DNA of 20,585 nt from Deltaproteobacteria bacterium (GTDB lineage: Bacteria > Desulfobacterota > Syntrophia > Syntrophales > UBA2210): NCBI GenBank assembly GCA_016935875.1, contig JAFGQD010000129.1, positions 1-20,585 on the forward strand, given 5' to 3'. Positions 7,282 through 15,089 of this stretch are shown here, in pieces. The position numbers and the translations under genes were made by a program. Numbering within the stretch: position 1 is the first letter of the stretch; every line of letters begins with the position of its first letter. Under the pieces are notes generated by a model, which saw only the letters and a list, made by a program, of their open reading frames with translations, made no database searches and was not told where the DNA came from.

Positions 7282-8067
7282 ATGAAAAATGATACACCGG
7301 CCAATTTCCTGGAGATGCTGGCATATTTTATATCTTTGCAGATAGAGGATCACAAGTTTGTGTATGTGGGGACGGGACTGCCCATGGCAGCCGCTATACT
7401 GGCGCACAAGACCCATGCCCCCAATATCACGATGGTGTATGAATCCGGCGGCCAGGACCCTATCGAGGGTGATATGCCCTGGTCTGTGGGCGATCCGTTC
7501 ACCTGGCGAAAAGCCGCGGTACTGCAGGAGATGGCCTATTCCTTCGGACAGTCTGCCAACGGGTATGTGGATATCGCGTTCCTCGGATTCGCTCAGGTTG
7601 ACATGTATGGGAATGTGAACACACATCAAATCGGAAAAGATCTGACCAATCCCAAAATACGGTTGACCGGATCAGGTGGGAACAACGACCTGTCTTCGCT
7701 GACGGAGAACATGGTGCTAGTGGGCCTGCAAACGCCTGAAAGATTTCCTGAAAGAGTGGATTTTATCACATCTGTGGGACACCTCGAAGGGGGAAAGTCA
7801 CGCCAGGAAGCAGGGCTTATCGGCAGGGGTCCCATCGCGGTGATCAGCCAGTGGGGGATATACGACTTTGAACCGGAGACAAAACGTATGCGTATAAAAT
7901 CCCTGACACCTGGAATTCCCTTTGAGATCGCTCAACAATCAACCGGATTCGAACTGCTCAAGCCGAATGGCGATATCCCCGAAACCCCCATGATTCCCCC
8001 CGACGTGCTTGACATTCTCCGCATGAAAGTGGATCCAAACGGAGTATTTACCACGATGCCTTCATAA
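7282..8067 (+). CDS. Family I CoA-transferase, beta subunit (catalytic)
   Basis: Encodes 261 residues, with GAAAGGGG about ten bases before the ATG. This subunit supplies the catalytic glutamate that forms the enzyme glutamyl-CoA thioester. The glutamate of VYESGG falls at residue 54, the same number as the catalytic Glu of Acidaminococcus GctB. The VGTGLP segment (residues 29-34) is the expected oxyanion/CoA loop. LGFAQVDMYGNVNTHQIG and TGSGGNND are further family segments. Its length is normal for GctB. The alpha chain is immediately upstream. A hairpin (8077-8104) follows the stop within ten bases and probably ends the transcript. The substrate could be any dicarboxylic, aromatic or hydroxy acid. 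Confidence 0.87.
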   Translation: MKNDTPANFLEMLAYFISLQIEDHKFVYVGTGLPMAAAILAHKTHAPNITMVYESGGQDPIEGDMPWSVGDPFTWRKAAVLQEMAYSFGQSANGYVDIAFLGFAQVDMYGNVNTHQIGKDLTNPKIRLTGSGGNNDLSSLTENMVLVGLQTPERFPERVDFITSVGHLEGGKSRQEAGLIGRGPIAVISQWGIYDFEPETKRMRIKSLTPGIPFEIAQQSTGFELLKPNGDIPETPMIPPDVLDILRMKVDPNGVFTTMPS

Positions 8068-8076
8068 TGAACAATA

Positions 8077-8104
8077 GGCGCTCCAGCATAGAAGCCGGAG
8101 CGCC
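8077..8104. terminator. Bidirectional hairpin terminator after the CoA-transferase operon
   Basis: GGCGCTCC (8077-8084) pairs perfectly with GGAGCGCC (8097-8104). The stem continues after one mismatch through GC/GC, leaving a six-base loop. On the plus strand no T-run follows. On the minus strand it is followed by TATTGTTCATTAT, so it is a better terminator for the decayed minus-strand transporter. A second palindrome, CCTGATCAGG, lies at 8108-8117. Confidence 0.6.
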
Positions 8105-8154
8105 GTCCCTGATCAGGATCTGTTTTGCAGTCTGCCACTTGAGATAGTTCGTCC

Positions 8155-8407
8155 AATGACAGTGCCCGGCGGTCAAATATAAACGCTCTGATCAGACCGG
8201 CGATAATATGCCGGATTCCCCGCCATGCAACAAGGATGGCTATTCCACCCAGTCCTTCAAAAAAATTGAAAATCGGAACCAGCCCGAGGGTGGAATGCTG
8301 TATACCGACCTCGATACAAACAGCCCGCGAATCCGTCGAGTCTGAAGCGCGGTCGTGTATGCAAGGGTGGGGGAAATAAACGGAAGACTTATTCCGAGGG
8401 TCGCTAT
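8155..8407 (-). pseudogene. Decayed C-terminal fragment of a bile acid:sodium symporter (BASS) family transporter
   Basis: The minus strand encodes a clear BASS/ACR3-like C-terminal region. One frame reads VCIEVGIQHSTLGLVPIF, then FFEGLGGIAILVAWRGI, then RHIIAGLIRAFIF. The E-x-G-x-Q motif of the family's sodium site is retained (EVGIQ). A second frame just before it reads IATLGISLPFISPTLAY, so at least one frameshift separates the two parts. No start codon or N-terminal seven or so helices exist upstream; the homology stops near 8407, where the operator and promoter of the next operon begin. The frame also runs on past the normal end into the antisense of the CoA-transferase gene. It is a dead remnant left between two operons. 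The family call is from remembered motifs. Confidence 0.6.
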
Positions 8408-8422
8408 ATATTTACTTTTGAT

Positions 8423-8437
8423 AAGACGTTACGTCTT
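8423..8437. promoter_or_regulatory. Palindromic operator AAGACGTTACGTCTT, probable TetR site
   Basis: Seven-base perfect arms (AAGACGT / ACGTCTT) surround one central base. The last two bases overlap the -35 box (TTGACT, 8436-8441) of the promoter for the SDR operon. The size and symmetry suit a TetR-family dimer, and the operon's last gene encodes one. Occupancy would block RNA polymerase. Confidence 0.55.
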
Positions 8438-8466
8438 GACTGACGGATTTCGTATGACAATAGAAT
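8436..8466 (+). promoter_or_regulatory. Sigma-70 promoter of the SDR-ThDP-transporter operon
   Basis: TTGACT (8436-8441) and TAGAAT (8461-8466) each match the consensus at five positions. The spacer is 19 bases, longer than ideal. Transcription would start near 8473, about 90 bases before the SDR start. The leader holds a 14-codon frame (MSTTQEVKDIHGKG, start 8509) that ends inside the SDR start region; its relevance is unknown. Confidence 0.5.
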
Positions 8467-8560
8467 AATAACCACCATGAATAAAAAAGGTTGACAAGCG
8501 CACCAACAATGAGTACCACTCAAGAAGTGAAAGATATTCATGGCAAGGGATGAAAGGGGG

Positions 8561-9400
8561 ATGATTGTGTATAAAGATCTGGAGAAGAAAACAGCGGTTG
8601 TGACAGGATCGGGGAAGAGAACCGGAATCGGCTCCGCAATTGCGGAGAAGTTGGCTTCCTGCGGTGCGAATATTATTATTGCCGATCTCGGAAAGACATC
8701 CGTCGGGGACACGATAAAGACAGGCACATGGGAGGAGATGGAAGATATAGCGGGGAGCCTTGCCGGTAAGTATGGTGTAAAAACCCTGGCTGTCAATCTC
8801 GATGTTACAGACAAGACACTTATTAGCCGGATGATTGACAGTATAAGGAAACAATTTGAACGGGTTGACATCCTCTGTAATAATGCAGGAGCGTCATTCG
8901 GTGTGCCTGATGCGGCGCATACCTACAATGAGGATGCATGGATGAGGACGATAGATGTGAATCTCCACGGTATATTCAGGGTTTCAAGGGCGGTTATTCC
9001 CCTGATGACGGGAACGGGGGGAACCATAATAAATACGGCATCAAGAGCGGGTAAAAAGCCGCCCCTGTTCAACGGTGCCTATGCGGTGGCTAAGGCGGGC
9101 GTGATTATGCTCACAAAGGTAATGGCGACGGAGCTTGCAGGAGTCGGCATCCGCGTGAACGCGATCTGCCCGGGCCAGATAATGACAGATCTTGAAAGGT
9201 GGCGCTTCGGTCTGGAAGCGGAGGTTTACGGGACCACCATTGAGGAGCGGGAAAAGGAAATGTGCAAGACAATCCCGCTGGGACGTATCGGTACGCCGGC
9301 AGAGGTTGCGAATCTTGTGGCATGGCTTGCCTCAGATGAATCATCCTATATTACCGGGCAGGCGATGAATGTAACCGGTGGTCAATTGATGGAATTATAA
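8561..9400 (+). CDS. Short-chain dehydrogenase/reductase (SDR, FabG-like)
   Basis: Encodes about 279 residues. Three in-frame starts compete: ATG 8540 (poor Shine-Dalgarno), ATG 8561, and GTG 8567, which has GAAAGGGGG at ideal distance and leaves the usual short N-terminus. The protein is an NAD(P)-dependent oxidoreductase of classical SDR type. The cofactor loop is TGSGKRTGIG, NNAG follows the fourth strand, and the catalytic set is Asn of DVNLHG, Ser of NTASRAG (about 161), and Tyr and Lys of YAVAK (about 174 and 178, counted from 8561). The C-terminal ITGQAMNVTGG is typical. An insertion after strand 2 (KTSVGDTIKTGTWEEME) is longer than in FabG. As first gene of the operon it probably interconverts a hydroxy and a keto intermediate; the substrate is unknown. 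Sixteen bases separate it from the ThDP enzyme. Confidence 0.9.
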   Translation: MIVYKDLEKKTAVVTGSGKRTGIGSAIAEKLASCGANIIIADLGKTSVGDTIKTGTWEEMEDIAGSLAGKYGVKTLAVNLDVTDKTLISRMIDSIRKQFERVDILCNNAGASFGVPDAAHTYNEDAWMRTIDVNLHGIFRVSRAVIPLMTGTGGTIINTASRAGKKPPLFNGAYAVAKAGVIMLTKVMATELAGVGIRVNAICPGQIMTDLERWRFGLEAEVYGTTIEEREKEMCKTIPLGRIGTPAEVANLVAWLASDESSYITGQAMNVTGGQLMEL

Positions 9401-9416
9401 GAATGGAGGATTAAGA

Positions 9417-11114
9417 ATGGGAAAAATCACAGGTGGTCAGCTGGTGGCGCAGTCTCTTATAGAGAGGAGAATCGAATATGTTTTCACGTTAAGCGGTGGT
9501 CATATAACGCCGATTTACCAGTACCTTGAGGGTTCGTCTGTTACATTGTTCGATACGCGTCACGAACAGGCGGCGGTATTTATGGCGGAGGCGTGGGGGC
9601 GGATGACGCGCAGTCCCGGCACGGCGATGGTCACGGCGGGTCCCGGATTTACCAACGCCCTTTCAGGGATAGCAAACGCGCGCTTGGCGAATTCTCCCCT
9701 GGTTCTTATCTCCGGTTGCGTCGGACTTGAGTCAGTAGAAAAACTTGACCTCCAGGACATGTGTCAGGTTCCTGTTATCAGCCCGATGGTAAAGAAGGCC
9801 TTCGTCTGTCACAATCCGGAGAGGATCCCGGAATTCATTGACCTTGCCTATCGCACGGCGGAAAGCGGTAGACCCGGCCCTGTGTATCTTGAATTTCCTG
9901 TTGACGTGTTGAACGCGGAGGCGAACCAGGAAAAGATAAAAAAGATACATACAGATATCAACTCGCATCCCGCTGACTCGGATAAGGTTCCAGAATTACT
10001 AGAGATGATCAGTAAGGCGCACAGCCCGATCGTGATTGCGGGGAGCGGCGCGTGGTATTCGAATGCCGCGGAAGATCTGGTTCAATTTATAGAAGAGACC
10101 GGTATTCCGGCATTTACGTCATCACTCGGAAGGGGGACAATCCCCGATACCCACCCCCTCTGTTTTGAATCATCACTGGCAATCAGACCGGGTGCGGCGC
10201 TGGCGGCTAATATGACAGCCGATCTGATTATCTTCCTCGGTGCGAGAATGGGATTATTCTACATATTTGGTGATATTTTCAACAAAGAGGCCAAAATCGC
10301 CCAGATTGATATCGAGCCGGAAGAGATAGGGAGAAACCGTTCTGTAGATCTTGCGGTCATGAGTGATGTCGGGGCTTTCCTGAAAGAATGCAATCGGATA
10401 ATCGGTCAGAGTGATATAGGGAATGAATGGAAAAGCAGATTCAGCGGCTGGGTTTCAACCCTGGAGAAGGCGAAAGACGATGGAAGGGCTCAGGCGATAC
10501 CCGACTGGGAATGCGATACGGTTCCCATACATCCGATGCGCCTTGCGAAAGAGGTAAACGACTTCATGAACAGAGATGATGATATCGTCGTGGCAGACGG
10601 AGGTGACACGCAGGTCTGGATGGGTATGACGAGGACGGTCAGAAAGGCAGGGCATTATCTTGATTCCGGCCTGTACGGGTGCCTTGCGGTTGGTCTTCCC
10701 TATGCCAACGCGGCGAAACTGCTTTATCCCGACAAGAGGGTCTGCCTTATTATAGGTGACGGCTCGGTGGGCTTCAATTTCATGGAGTTCGAAGTTGCCA
10801 TAAGGAGAAAGTTGCCCATAGTTGTCGTAATCAGCAATGATCTCGGATGGGGGATGATACGGCACAGCCAGGAGTTGAGGATGGGCCATGCCATAAAAGA
10901 TGGTACGCATATCGGCAGGGTGGATTACCATAAACTGGTCGAAGCGCTTGGCGGCAAAGGGATGTATGTTGAAAGATCTGAAGACATTCGTCCGGCCCTC
11001 GAAGAGGCGTTTGTATCAGGCATGACCACATGCATCAATGTGATGACTGATCCAACGACTATAAGTCCCGGCAGTGTTGCCTTGGCAAGTCTGGGAGCAT
11101 ATAAGGCGGGGTAA
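9417..11114 (+). CDS. ThDP-dependent enzyme, acetolactate synthase-like
   Basis: Encodes 565 residues; TGGAGG lies seven bases before the ATG. It has the three-domain layout of the acetolactate synthase superfamily. The N-terminal PYR domain has the catalytic Glu in DTRHEQAA (E50) and the GPG loop (TAGPGFTNAL). A central domain begins near residue 190 (PIVIAGSGAWYS). The C-terminal PP domain has the ThDP/Mg motif GDGS (447-450), ending in SND (473-475) instead of the canonical NN. The family includes acetolactate synthase, glyoxylate carboligase, oxalyl-CoA decarboxylase, 2-hydroxyacyl-CoA lyase and benzaldehyde lyase. No small regulatory subunit gene follows and the neighbours are catabolic, so biosynthetic IlvB is unlikely. 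I infer decarboxylation or C-C lyase/ligase chemistry on an oxidised intermediate made by the SDR or alcohol dehydrogenase. Confidence 0.85.
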   Translation: MGKITGGQLVAQSLIERRIEYVFTLSGGHITPIYQYLEGSSVTLFDTRHEQAAVFMAEAWGRMTRSPGTAMVTAGPGFTNALSGIANARLANSPLVLISGCVGLESVEKLDLQDMCQVPVISPMVKKAFVCHNPERIPEFIDLAYRTAESGRPGPVYLEFPVDVLNAEANQEKIKKIHTDINSHPADSDKVPELLEMISKAHSPIVIAGSGAWYSNAAEDLVQFIEETGIPAFTSSLGRGTIPDTHPLCFESSLAIRPGAALAANMTADLIIFLGARMGLFYIFGDIFNKEAKIAQIDIEPEEIGRNRSVDLAVMSDVGAFLKECNRIIGQSDIGNEWKSRFSGWVSTLEKAKDDGRAQAIPDWECDTVPIHPMRLAKEVNDFMNRDDDIVVADGGDTQVWMGMTRTVRKAGHYLDSGLYGCLAVGLPYANAAKLLYPDKRVCLIIGDGSVGFNFMEFEVAIRRKLPIVVVISNDLGWGMIRHSQELRMGHAIKDGTHIGRVDYHKLVEALGGKGMYVERSEDIRPALEEAFVSGMTTCINVMTDPTTISPGSVALASLGAYKAG

Positions 11115-11166
11115 GGAAGGTACGGAATTACTGCTGAAACGTATGTCTAAACAGAGGAGGGATGTT

Positions 11167-12462
11167 ATGAAAGACAATGATTCTCAGGGTTATCTGATTT
11201 CCAAAAGGTATTCCTACTACGTGTTTCTGTTGCTCTTTTTGCTCTATATGTTTAACTATATGGACAGGATGGTTGTTGTTTCCATCTTTCCATTCCTGCA
11301 TGAAGACTGGGGCATGTCGGACACACAGTGTGGTCTGCTTGTGTCCGCCGCCTACTGGGCCATCCTGATCTTTTCTCTCCCCTTTTCCGTCCTTATCGAC
11401 AGGTGGAGCAGGAGAAAGGCTATAGGGATCATGGCTGTGCTGTGGAGCGCGGCTACTGCCCTGTGCGGTATTACGAAAAACTTTACACAACTCTTTATGA
11501 CAAGAACGGTGATCGGGATTGGGGAAGCGGGTTTTGCACCCGGAGGCACGGCGATAATATCAGCCATCTTCCCCGAGAAAAAGAGGGCGCAGATCATGGG
11601 GCTGTGGAATGCGTCCATACCGCTTGGAAGCGCTTTAGGAATCGCTCTCGGAGCAATAATAGCAGAGCACTTGGGCTGGAGATATGCCTTCTGGATAGTT
11701 GCGATTCCGGGACTGATAACCGGGCTGATATTTTTCAAGATAAGAGATTATAAAACGGTTGATCTTTCCAGAACCGTGGTGGAAGGAAGCAGTAAAGAGA
11801 TACATAAAAAAATGAAAGCAATTGATATAATGAGGGAATTTACAGGAGCGCCCTCACTGATCCTGACTTATTTCGCCTTTGCCGGGAATCTCTTTGTTAC
11901 AACATCCCTCATGAGTTGGTTGCCAACCTACTTTTACCGGTATGAAGGTGTTTCAATGAGCAAGGCCGGAATGATGGGAGGGGTGGTTATGATACTCGCG
12001 ATCGTTGGCGCACCGCTGGGAGGTTTTCTTGCCGACAGGTGGTACCATACCAGGGTAAATGCGCGTCTGTTATTCAGTTCTATTTCTTCTATACTAACGG
12101 CCCTGATATTGTTTATAGCCTTCATGTTTTTCAGCGGTACTTTTCAGTATATAATCCTTCTATTCGGAGGAATGGCTGCCGTTGCTTTTGTTCCCGCTGC
12201 AGCAGCCGTAACACAGGATGTAGTACATCCGGGATTGAGGGCAATATCTTACAGCCTTTGTGTTATCGTTCAACACATACTGGGAAGTTCAATCGGACCC
12301 GTATTTGTCGGAGCCGTCTCAGACAAGTATGATATCCTTACTGCCCTCACAATTCTGCCCGTATTCTCGTTAATAGCCGGCATCCTGTTTTTTGTCGGAT
12401 CCCGTTACTATACAAGAGACTTGAAAAAGGTCGAGAGGGTTGCAATACATGTTGAGAATTAA
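11167..12462 (+). CDS. MFS transporter (spinster / organic-anion type)
   Basis: Encodes 431 residues from the ATG at 11167, which has GAGGAGGG six bases upstream. The open frame extends 31 codons further back, overlapping the ThDP gene, but without a good ribosome site. Twelve hydrophobic segments are evident, with a central polar loop at about residues 195-225. The motif-A loop between helices 2 and 3 reads DRWSRRKA, and helix 4/5 carries RTVIGIGEAGFAPGG, both typical of MFS carriers of the spinster or anion:cation symporter type. It probably imports (or exports) an organic acid of the operon's pathway. It starts 52 bases after the ThDP gene. A hairpin separates it from a second carrier gene, so transporter levels may be set separately. 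Confidence 0.88.
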   Translation: MKDNDSQGYLISKRYSYYVFLLLFLLYMFNYMDRMVVVSIFPFLHEDWGMSDTQCGLLVSAAYWAILIFSLPFSVLIDRWSRRKAIGIMAVLWSAATALCGITKNFTQLFMTRTVIGIGEAGFAPGGTAIISAIFPEKKRAQIMGLWNASIPLGSALGIALGAIIAEHLGWRYAFWIVAIPGLITGLIFFKIRDYKTVDLSRTVVEGSSKEIHKKMKAIDIMREFTGAPSLILTYFAFAGNLFVTTSLMSWLPTYFYRYEGVSMSKAGMMGGVVMILAIVGAPLGGFLADRWYHTRVNARLLFSSISSILTALILFIAFMFFSGTFQYIILLFGGMAAVAFVPAAAAVTQDVVHPGLRAISYSLCVIVQHILGSSIGPVFVGAVSDKYDILTALTILPVFSLIAGILFFVGSRYYTRDLKKVERVAIHVEN

Positions 12463-12470
12463 AAGTTTGA

Positions 12471-12502
12471 ACTGAACAGCTTCAGCGAAGGTGCTGTTCA
12501 GT
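12471..12502 (+). terminator. Intercistronic hairpin between the two transporter genes
   Basis: ACTGAACAGC (12471-12480) and GCTGTTCAGT (12493-12502) are perfect ten-base inverted arms around a 12-base loop that can itself pair (CTTC-AGC-GAAG). It begins eight bases after the MFS stop. The T-run after it is poor, so it may be a partial terminator or an mRNA-stability or processing hairpin rather than a complete stop. Confidence 0.5.
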
Positions 12503-12536
12503 GAAATCGTTGTTCTGAAAGGAAATTGCTTAGAAT

Positions 12537-14039
12537 ATGGAGATCAGAAAAAGACCTGAAATAAGTGCTGAGGAGGGAGATGTAATAAAAAAGGATACCC
12601 ATTCTTTTGTGTATAAGATGGGATTCTTGGCATTCGCCTTTGTCCTTATGGCAGTAATTATGTTTCTTCCCTGTCCTGACCCTCTGGAGAAGGTGGGGGA
12701 GTTGATACCACTCACCTGGGACGCGAAAGCCGCCATGGCCTTGCTTGCGGCGGCAATTGTTCTGTGGATAACGGAAGTGATCCCCTTCAGCGTCACGGCA
12801 TTGCTCGTAATGCTTCTTATTCCCGTCTTCGGGATAGAGACATTCAAAAATGTCATCAAGCTTGGATTCGGTAACCCAATCATAGCCTTTTTTATCGGTG
12901 TGTTGATACTGTCTTGTGCATTTACCCGTTCCGGAATGGGTAACAGGTTGAGTTATCTGATACTTTCCATAATGGGGACCAGAACCAGGATGGTCATCCT
13001 CGGGTTTCTTGTTGTAGGCGCCCTCCTGTCCATGTGGATCACCGATATGGCGGTGGCGGCGATCCTTATGCCGCTTGGGGTTGCCATCCTCAGGCAGTCG
13101 GGGGTTAAGCCGATGGAGAGCAACTTCGGGAAGGGCCTGATGATCTCCTGCGCGTGGGGTCCCCTTTTCGGGGGAATCGCGACACCTTCGGGTTGCGGTC
13201 CCAATCCCCTTACGATAGGGTTTCTCAAAGAACTCGCCCATATTGATGTGGATTTTCTTACATGGATGAGCATAGGGCTTCCCGCCGCAATCCTGATGGT
13301 ACCGGCAGGCTGGTTGGTGATCACGACAATTTTCCCCCCTGAGATTGAAAGGGTTCCCATAGAGAGAAAAGAGATCAGAAAAAAGCTTGATGATGCCGGG
13401 CCATTTACGAAAAAAGAAAGATGGACGCTTGTCATATTCCTGATGACGATCTGTGCGTGGATTATATCTCCATTTATAAGAGATATTACAAACGGAAAAA
13501 TCGACATGCCGATGCAGGCTGTCGCCCTGTGTGGTGCCCTGATGCTGTTTCTTCCCGGAATCGAGGTGATATCTTGGAGAGAGGCGCAGGAAGATGTGGA
13601 TTGGGGGGGGATAGTCCTGATCTGCGCGGGGATATCGCTCGGTATGGTAGTGTACAACACCGGCGCGGCGAGGTGGTTGTCATGGGTGTTGCTGGGACCC
13701 GTAGTTCAACTTCCCGGGATTGTGAGGGTGTTTGTCATTGTGCTGGGCGTAAGCCTGCTCCATCTTGCGTTTTCCAGCAACACGGTGACCGGCACTATTA
13801 TCATTCCTCTTCTGATTGCGCTTGCAGCGGATCTGAACATAAACCCGTGGCTTATATGCGCCCCGGCGGCATTTACATCGTCACTGGCCTTTATTCTGGT
13901 TACCGAGACACCGACGAACATCATACCCTATTCGGCGGGTTATTTTGCGATAAAAGATATGGCGAAGGCAGGCATAGTAATGACCTTTGTGGCTGCGTTA
14001 TGCGTGAGTATTTCAATACTTACCTTCGGGAACCTGTAA
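12537..14039 (+). CDS. DASS/SLC13-type anion transporter with a degenerate first SNT motif
   Basis: Encodes 500 residues; GGA lies 13 bases before the ATG, a weak ribosome site. It is an integral membrane protein of the divalent anion:sodium symporter family, which carries succinate, citrate, sulfate and similar anions. LWITEVIPFSVTALLVM (about residue 80) is a family hallmark. The two inverted halves each normally carry a Ser-Asn-Thr motif for sodium and substrate. The second is intact (FSSNTVTGT, about 419). The first, normally SMWISNTA, reads SMWITDMA here. The GGIATPSGCGPNPLTIG segment corresponds to the usual GGxGTxxGTxPN loop, also altered. Sodium coupling or substrate choice may therefore differ. 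A strong purine run (12571-12578) precedes an out-of-frame ATG. Fourteen bases separate it from the alcohol dehydrogenase gene. Confidence 0.85.
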   Translation: MEIRKRPEISAEEGDVIKKDTHSFVYKMGFLAFAFVLMAVIMFLPCPDPLEKVGELIPLTWDAKAAMALLAAAIVLWITEVIPFSVTALLVMLLIPVFGIETFKNVIKLGFGNPIIAFFIGVLILSCAFTRSGMGNRLSYLILSIMGTRTRMVILGFLVVGALLSMWITDMAVAAILMPLGVAILRQSGVKPMESNFGKGLMISCAWGPLFGGIATPSGCGPNPLTIGFLKELAHIDVDFLTWMSIGLPAAILMVPAGWLVITTIFPPEIERVPIERKEIRKKLDDAGPFTKKERWTLVIFLMTICAWIISPFIRDITNGKIDMPMQAVALCGALMLFLPGIEVISWREAQEDVDWGGIVLICAGISLGMVVYNTGAARWLSWVLLGPVVQLPGIVRVFVIVLGVSLLHLAFSSNTVTGTIIIPLLIALAADLNINPWLICAPAAFTSSLAFILVTETPTNIIPYSAGYFAIKDMAKAGIVMTFVAALCVSISILTFGNL

Positions 14040-14052
14040 TGGGAGGTGAACC

Positions 14053-15075
14053 ATGAAAGCAGTAGTATATGACAGCCAGAGAAAACTCGTCGTTCTGGAT
14101 GTCCCTCTGCCGGAATTAGGGCCGAATGAAGTCCTGATAAAGGTGGTAAACACGGGATTTTGCGGTTCTGATCACTCGATGATAGAAAGCGGAAGTCTGA
14201 GGGATGGAACCATAATCGGACATGAAGTAAGCGGCACGGTTGCGGATACGGGAAGTGCCGTAAGGGATGTAGAGATGGGATCCAGAATTATGATTCGTCC
14301 AACTTATTGTGGCAAATGCAGAGAATGCAAGTTGGGCAAACCATACCTGTGCCAGGTTGACCGGCGTACCATAGGTCTGGGGGATTTCCCGGGAGGTTTT
14401 GCCGAATATCTTAAGGTGGATCCCCGAATGCTGATCCCGATCCCGGAAGGGGTGGATTCGCAGAACGGCGCGCTTGCCGAGGCCTTCGCTGCATCTCTGC
14501 ACGGGATACGTTGTTCCGGAAAAGAGGGAGGATCGGCGCTGGTCATAGGGGGCGGTTCCATTGGGCTTGCCCTTGTCAGGTTGCTGAAGGTCATGGGGTT
14601 TGGTCCTATTGCTCTGTCCGAACCGGTGGAAGAAAAAAGGACCCTCGCGGTACATTTCGGGGCGGACACAGTCATTGATCCGTTTCACGAGAATCTGATT
14701 CTAAGAGTAATGGACGAAACAGGTGGCGCCGGTTTTGATACGGTATTCGAGTGCTCCGGCCTGGGGGACTCCGTTCAAACGGCGGTAAACGCCGCTGCGA
14801 ATGGCGGAACAGTGTGTGTGGTGAGTATCATCATGCAGAACATTGAGATTGTACCTGTTGTGCTTAACTTCAAAGAGGTCTGGCTTACGGGTTCATACTC
14901 GAATACGCATGAGGAAAACATCCGGTGTCTCAGATGGATGGCAGAGGGGAAAATAGACGGAAGACCGCTGATCACGGATTACATCAGCCTGGATGATCTG
15001 CCTCATGTATACGAGGAGCGCATACATACATGCAGGGCGATAAAAGTGATGCTGAGGATCGGGAGAGAATTTTGA
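14053..15075 (+). CDS. Zinc-dependent medium-chain alcohol/polyol dehydrogenase
   Basis: Encodes 340 residues; GGGAGGTG lies six bases before the ATG. It is an NAD(P)-dependent oxidoreductase of the zinc MDR family (threonine, sorbitol or butanediol dehydrogenase-like). Catalytic zinc ligands are C37 (GFCGSDH) and H57-E58 (GHEVSG). The structural zinc lobe is complete with C86, C89, C92 and C100. The Rossmann loop is VIGGGSIGLAL (about residue 165). Its length is normal. Its place after the two carriers and before the TetR gene suggests it oxidises the hydroxyl group of an imported compound or reduces a product aldehyde. Together with the SDR it gives the operon two unrelated dehydrogenases. 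The substrate cannot be read from the sequence. Confidence 0.92.
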   Translation: MKAVVYDSQRKLVVLDVPLPELGPNEVLIKVVNTGFCGSDHSMIESGSLRDGTIIGHEVSGTVADTGSAVRDVEMGSRIMIRPTYCGKCRECKLGKPYLCQVDRRTIGLGDFPGGFAEYLKVDPRMLIPIPEGVDSQNGALAEAFAASLHGIRCSGKEGGSALVIGGGSIGLALVRLLKVMGFGPIALSEPVEEKRTLAVHFGADTVIDPFHENLILRVMDETGGAGFDTVFECSGLGDSVQTAVNAAANGGTVCVVSIIMQNIEIVPVVLNFKEVWLTGSYSNTHEENIRCLRWMAEGKIDGRPLITDYISLDDLPHVYEERIHTCRAIKVMLRIGREF

Positions 15076-15089
15076 GATTGGGGTAAAAG

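Noticed and set aside
6348..7304. Minus-strand open frame of 318 codons
   Set aside because: It is the antisense shadow of the CoA-transferase alpha gene, whose plus-strand motifs are clear.
12571..12582. Strong purine run plus ATG as an alternative start of the DASS gene
   Set aside because: The ATG at 12580 is out of frame with the transporter, so the ATG at 12537 is kept despite its weak ribosome site.
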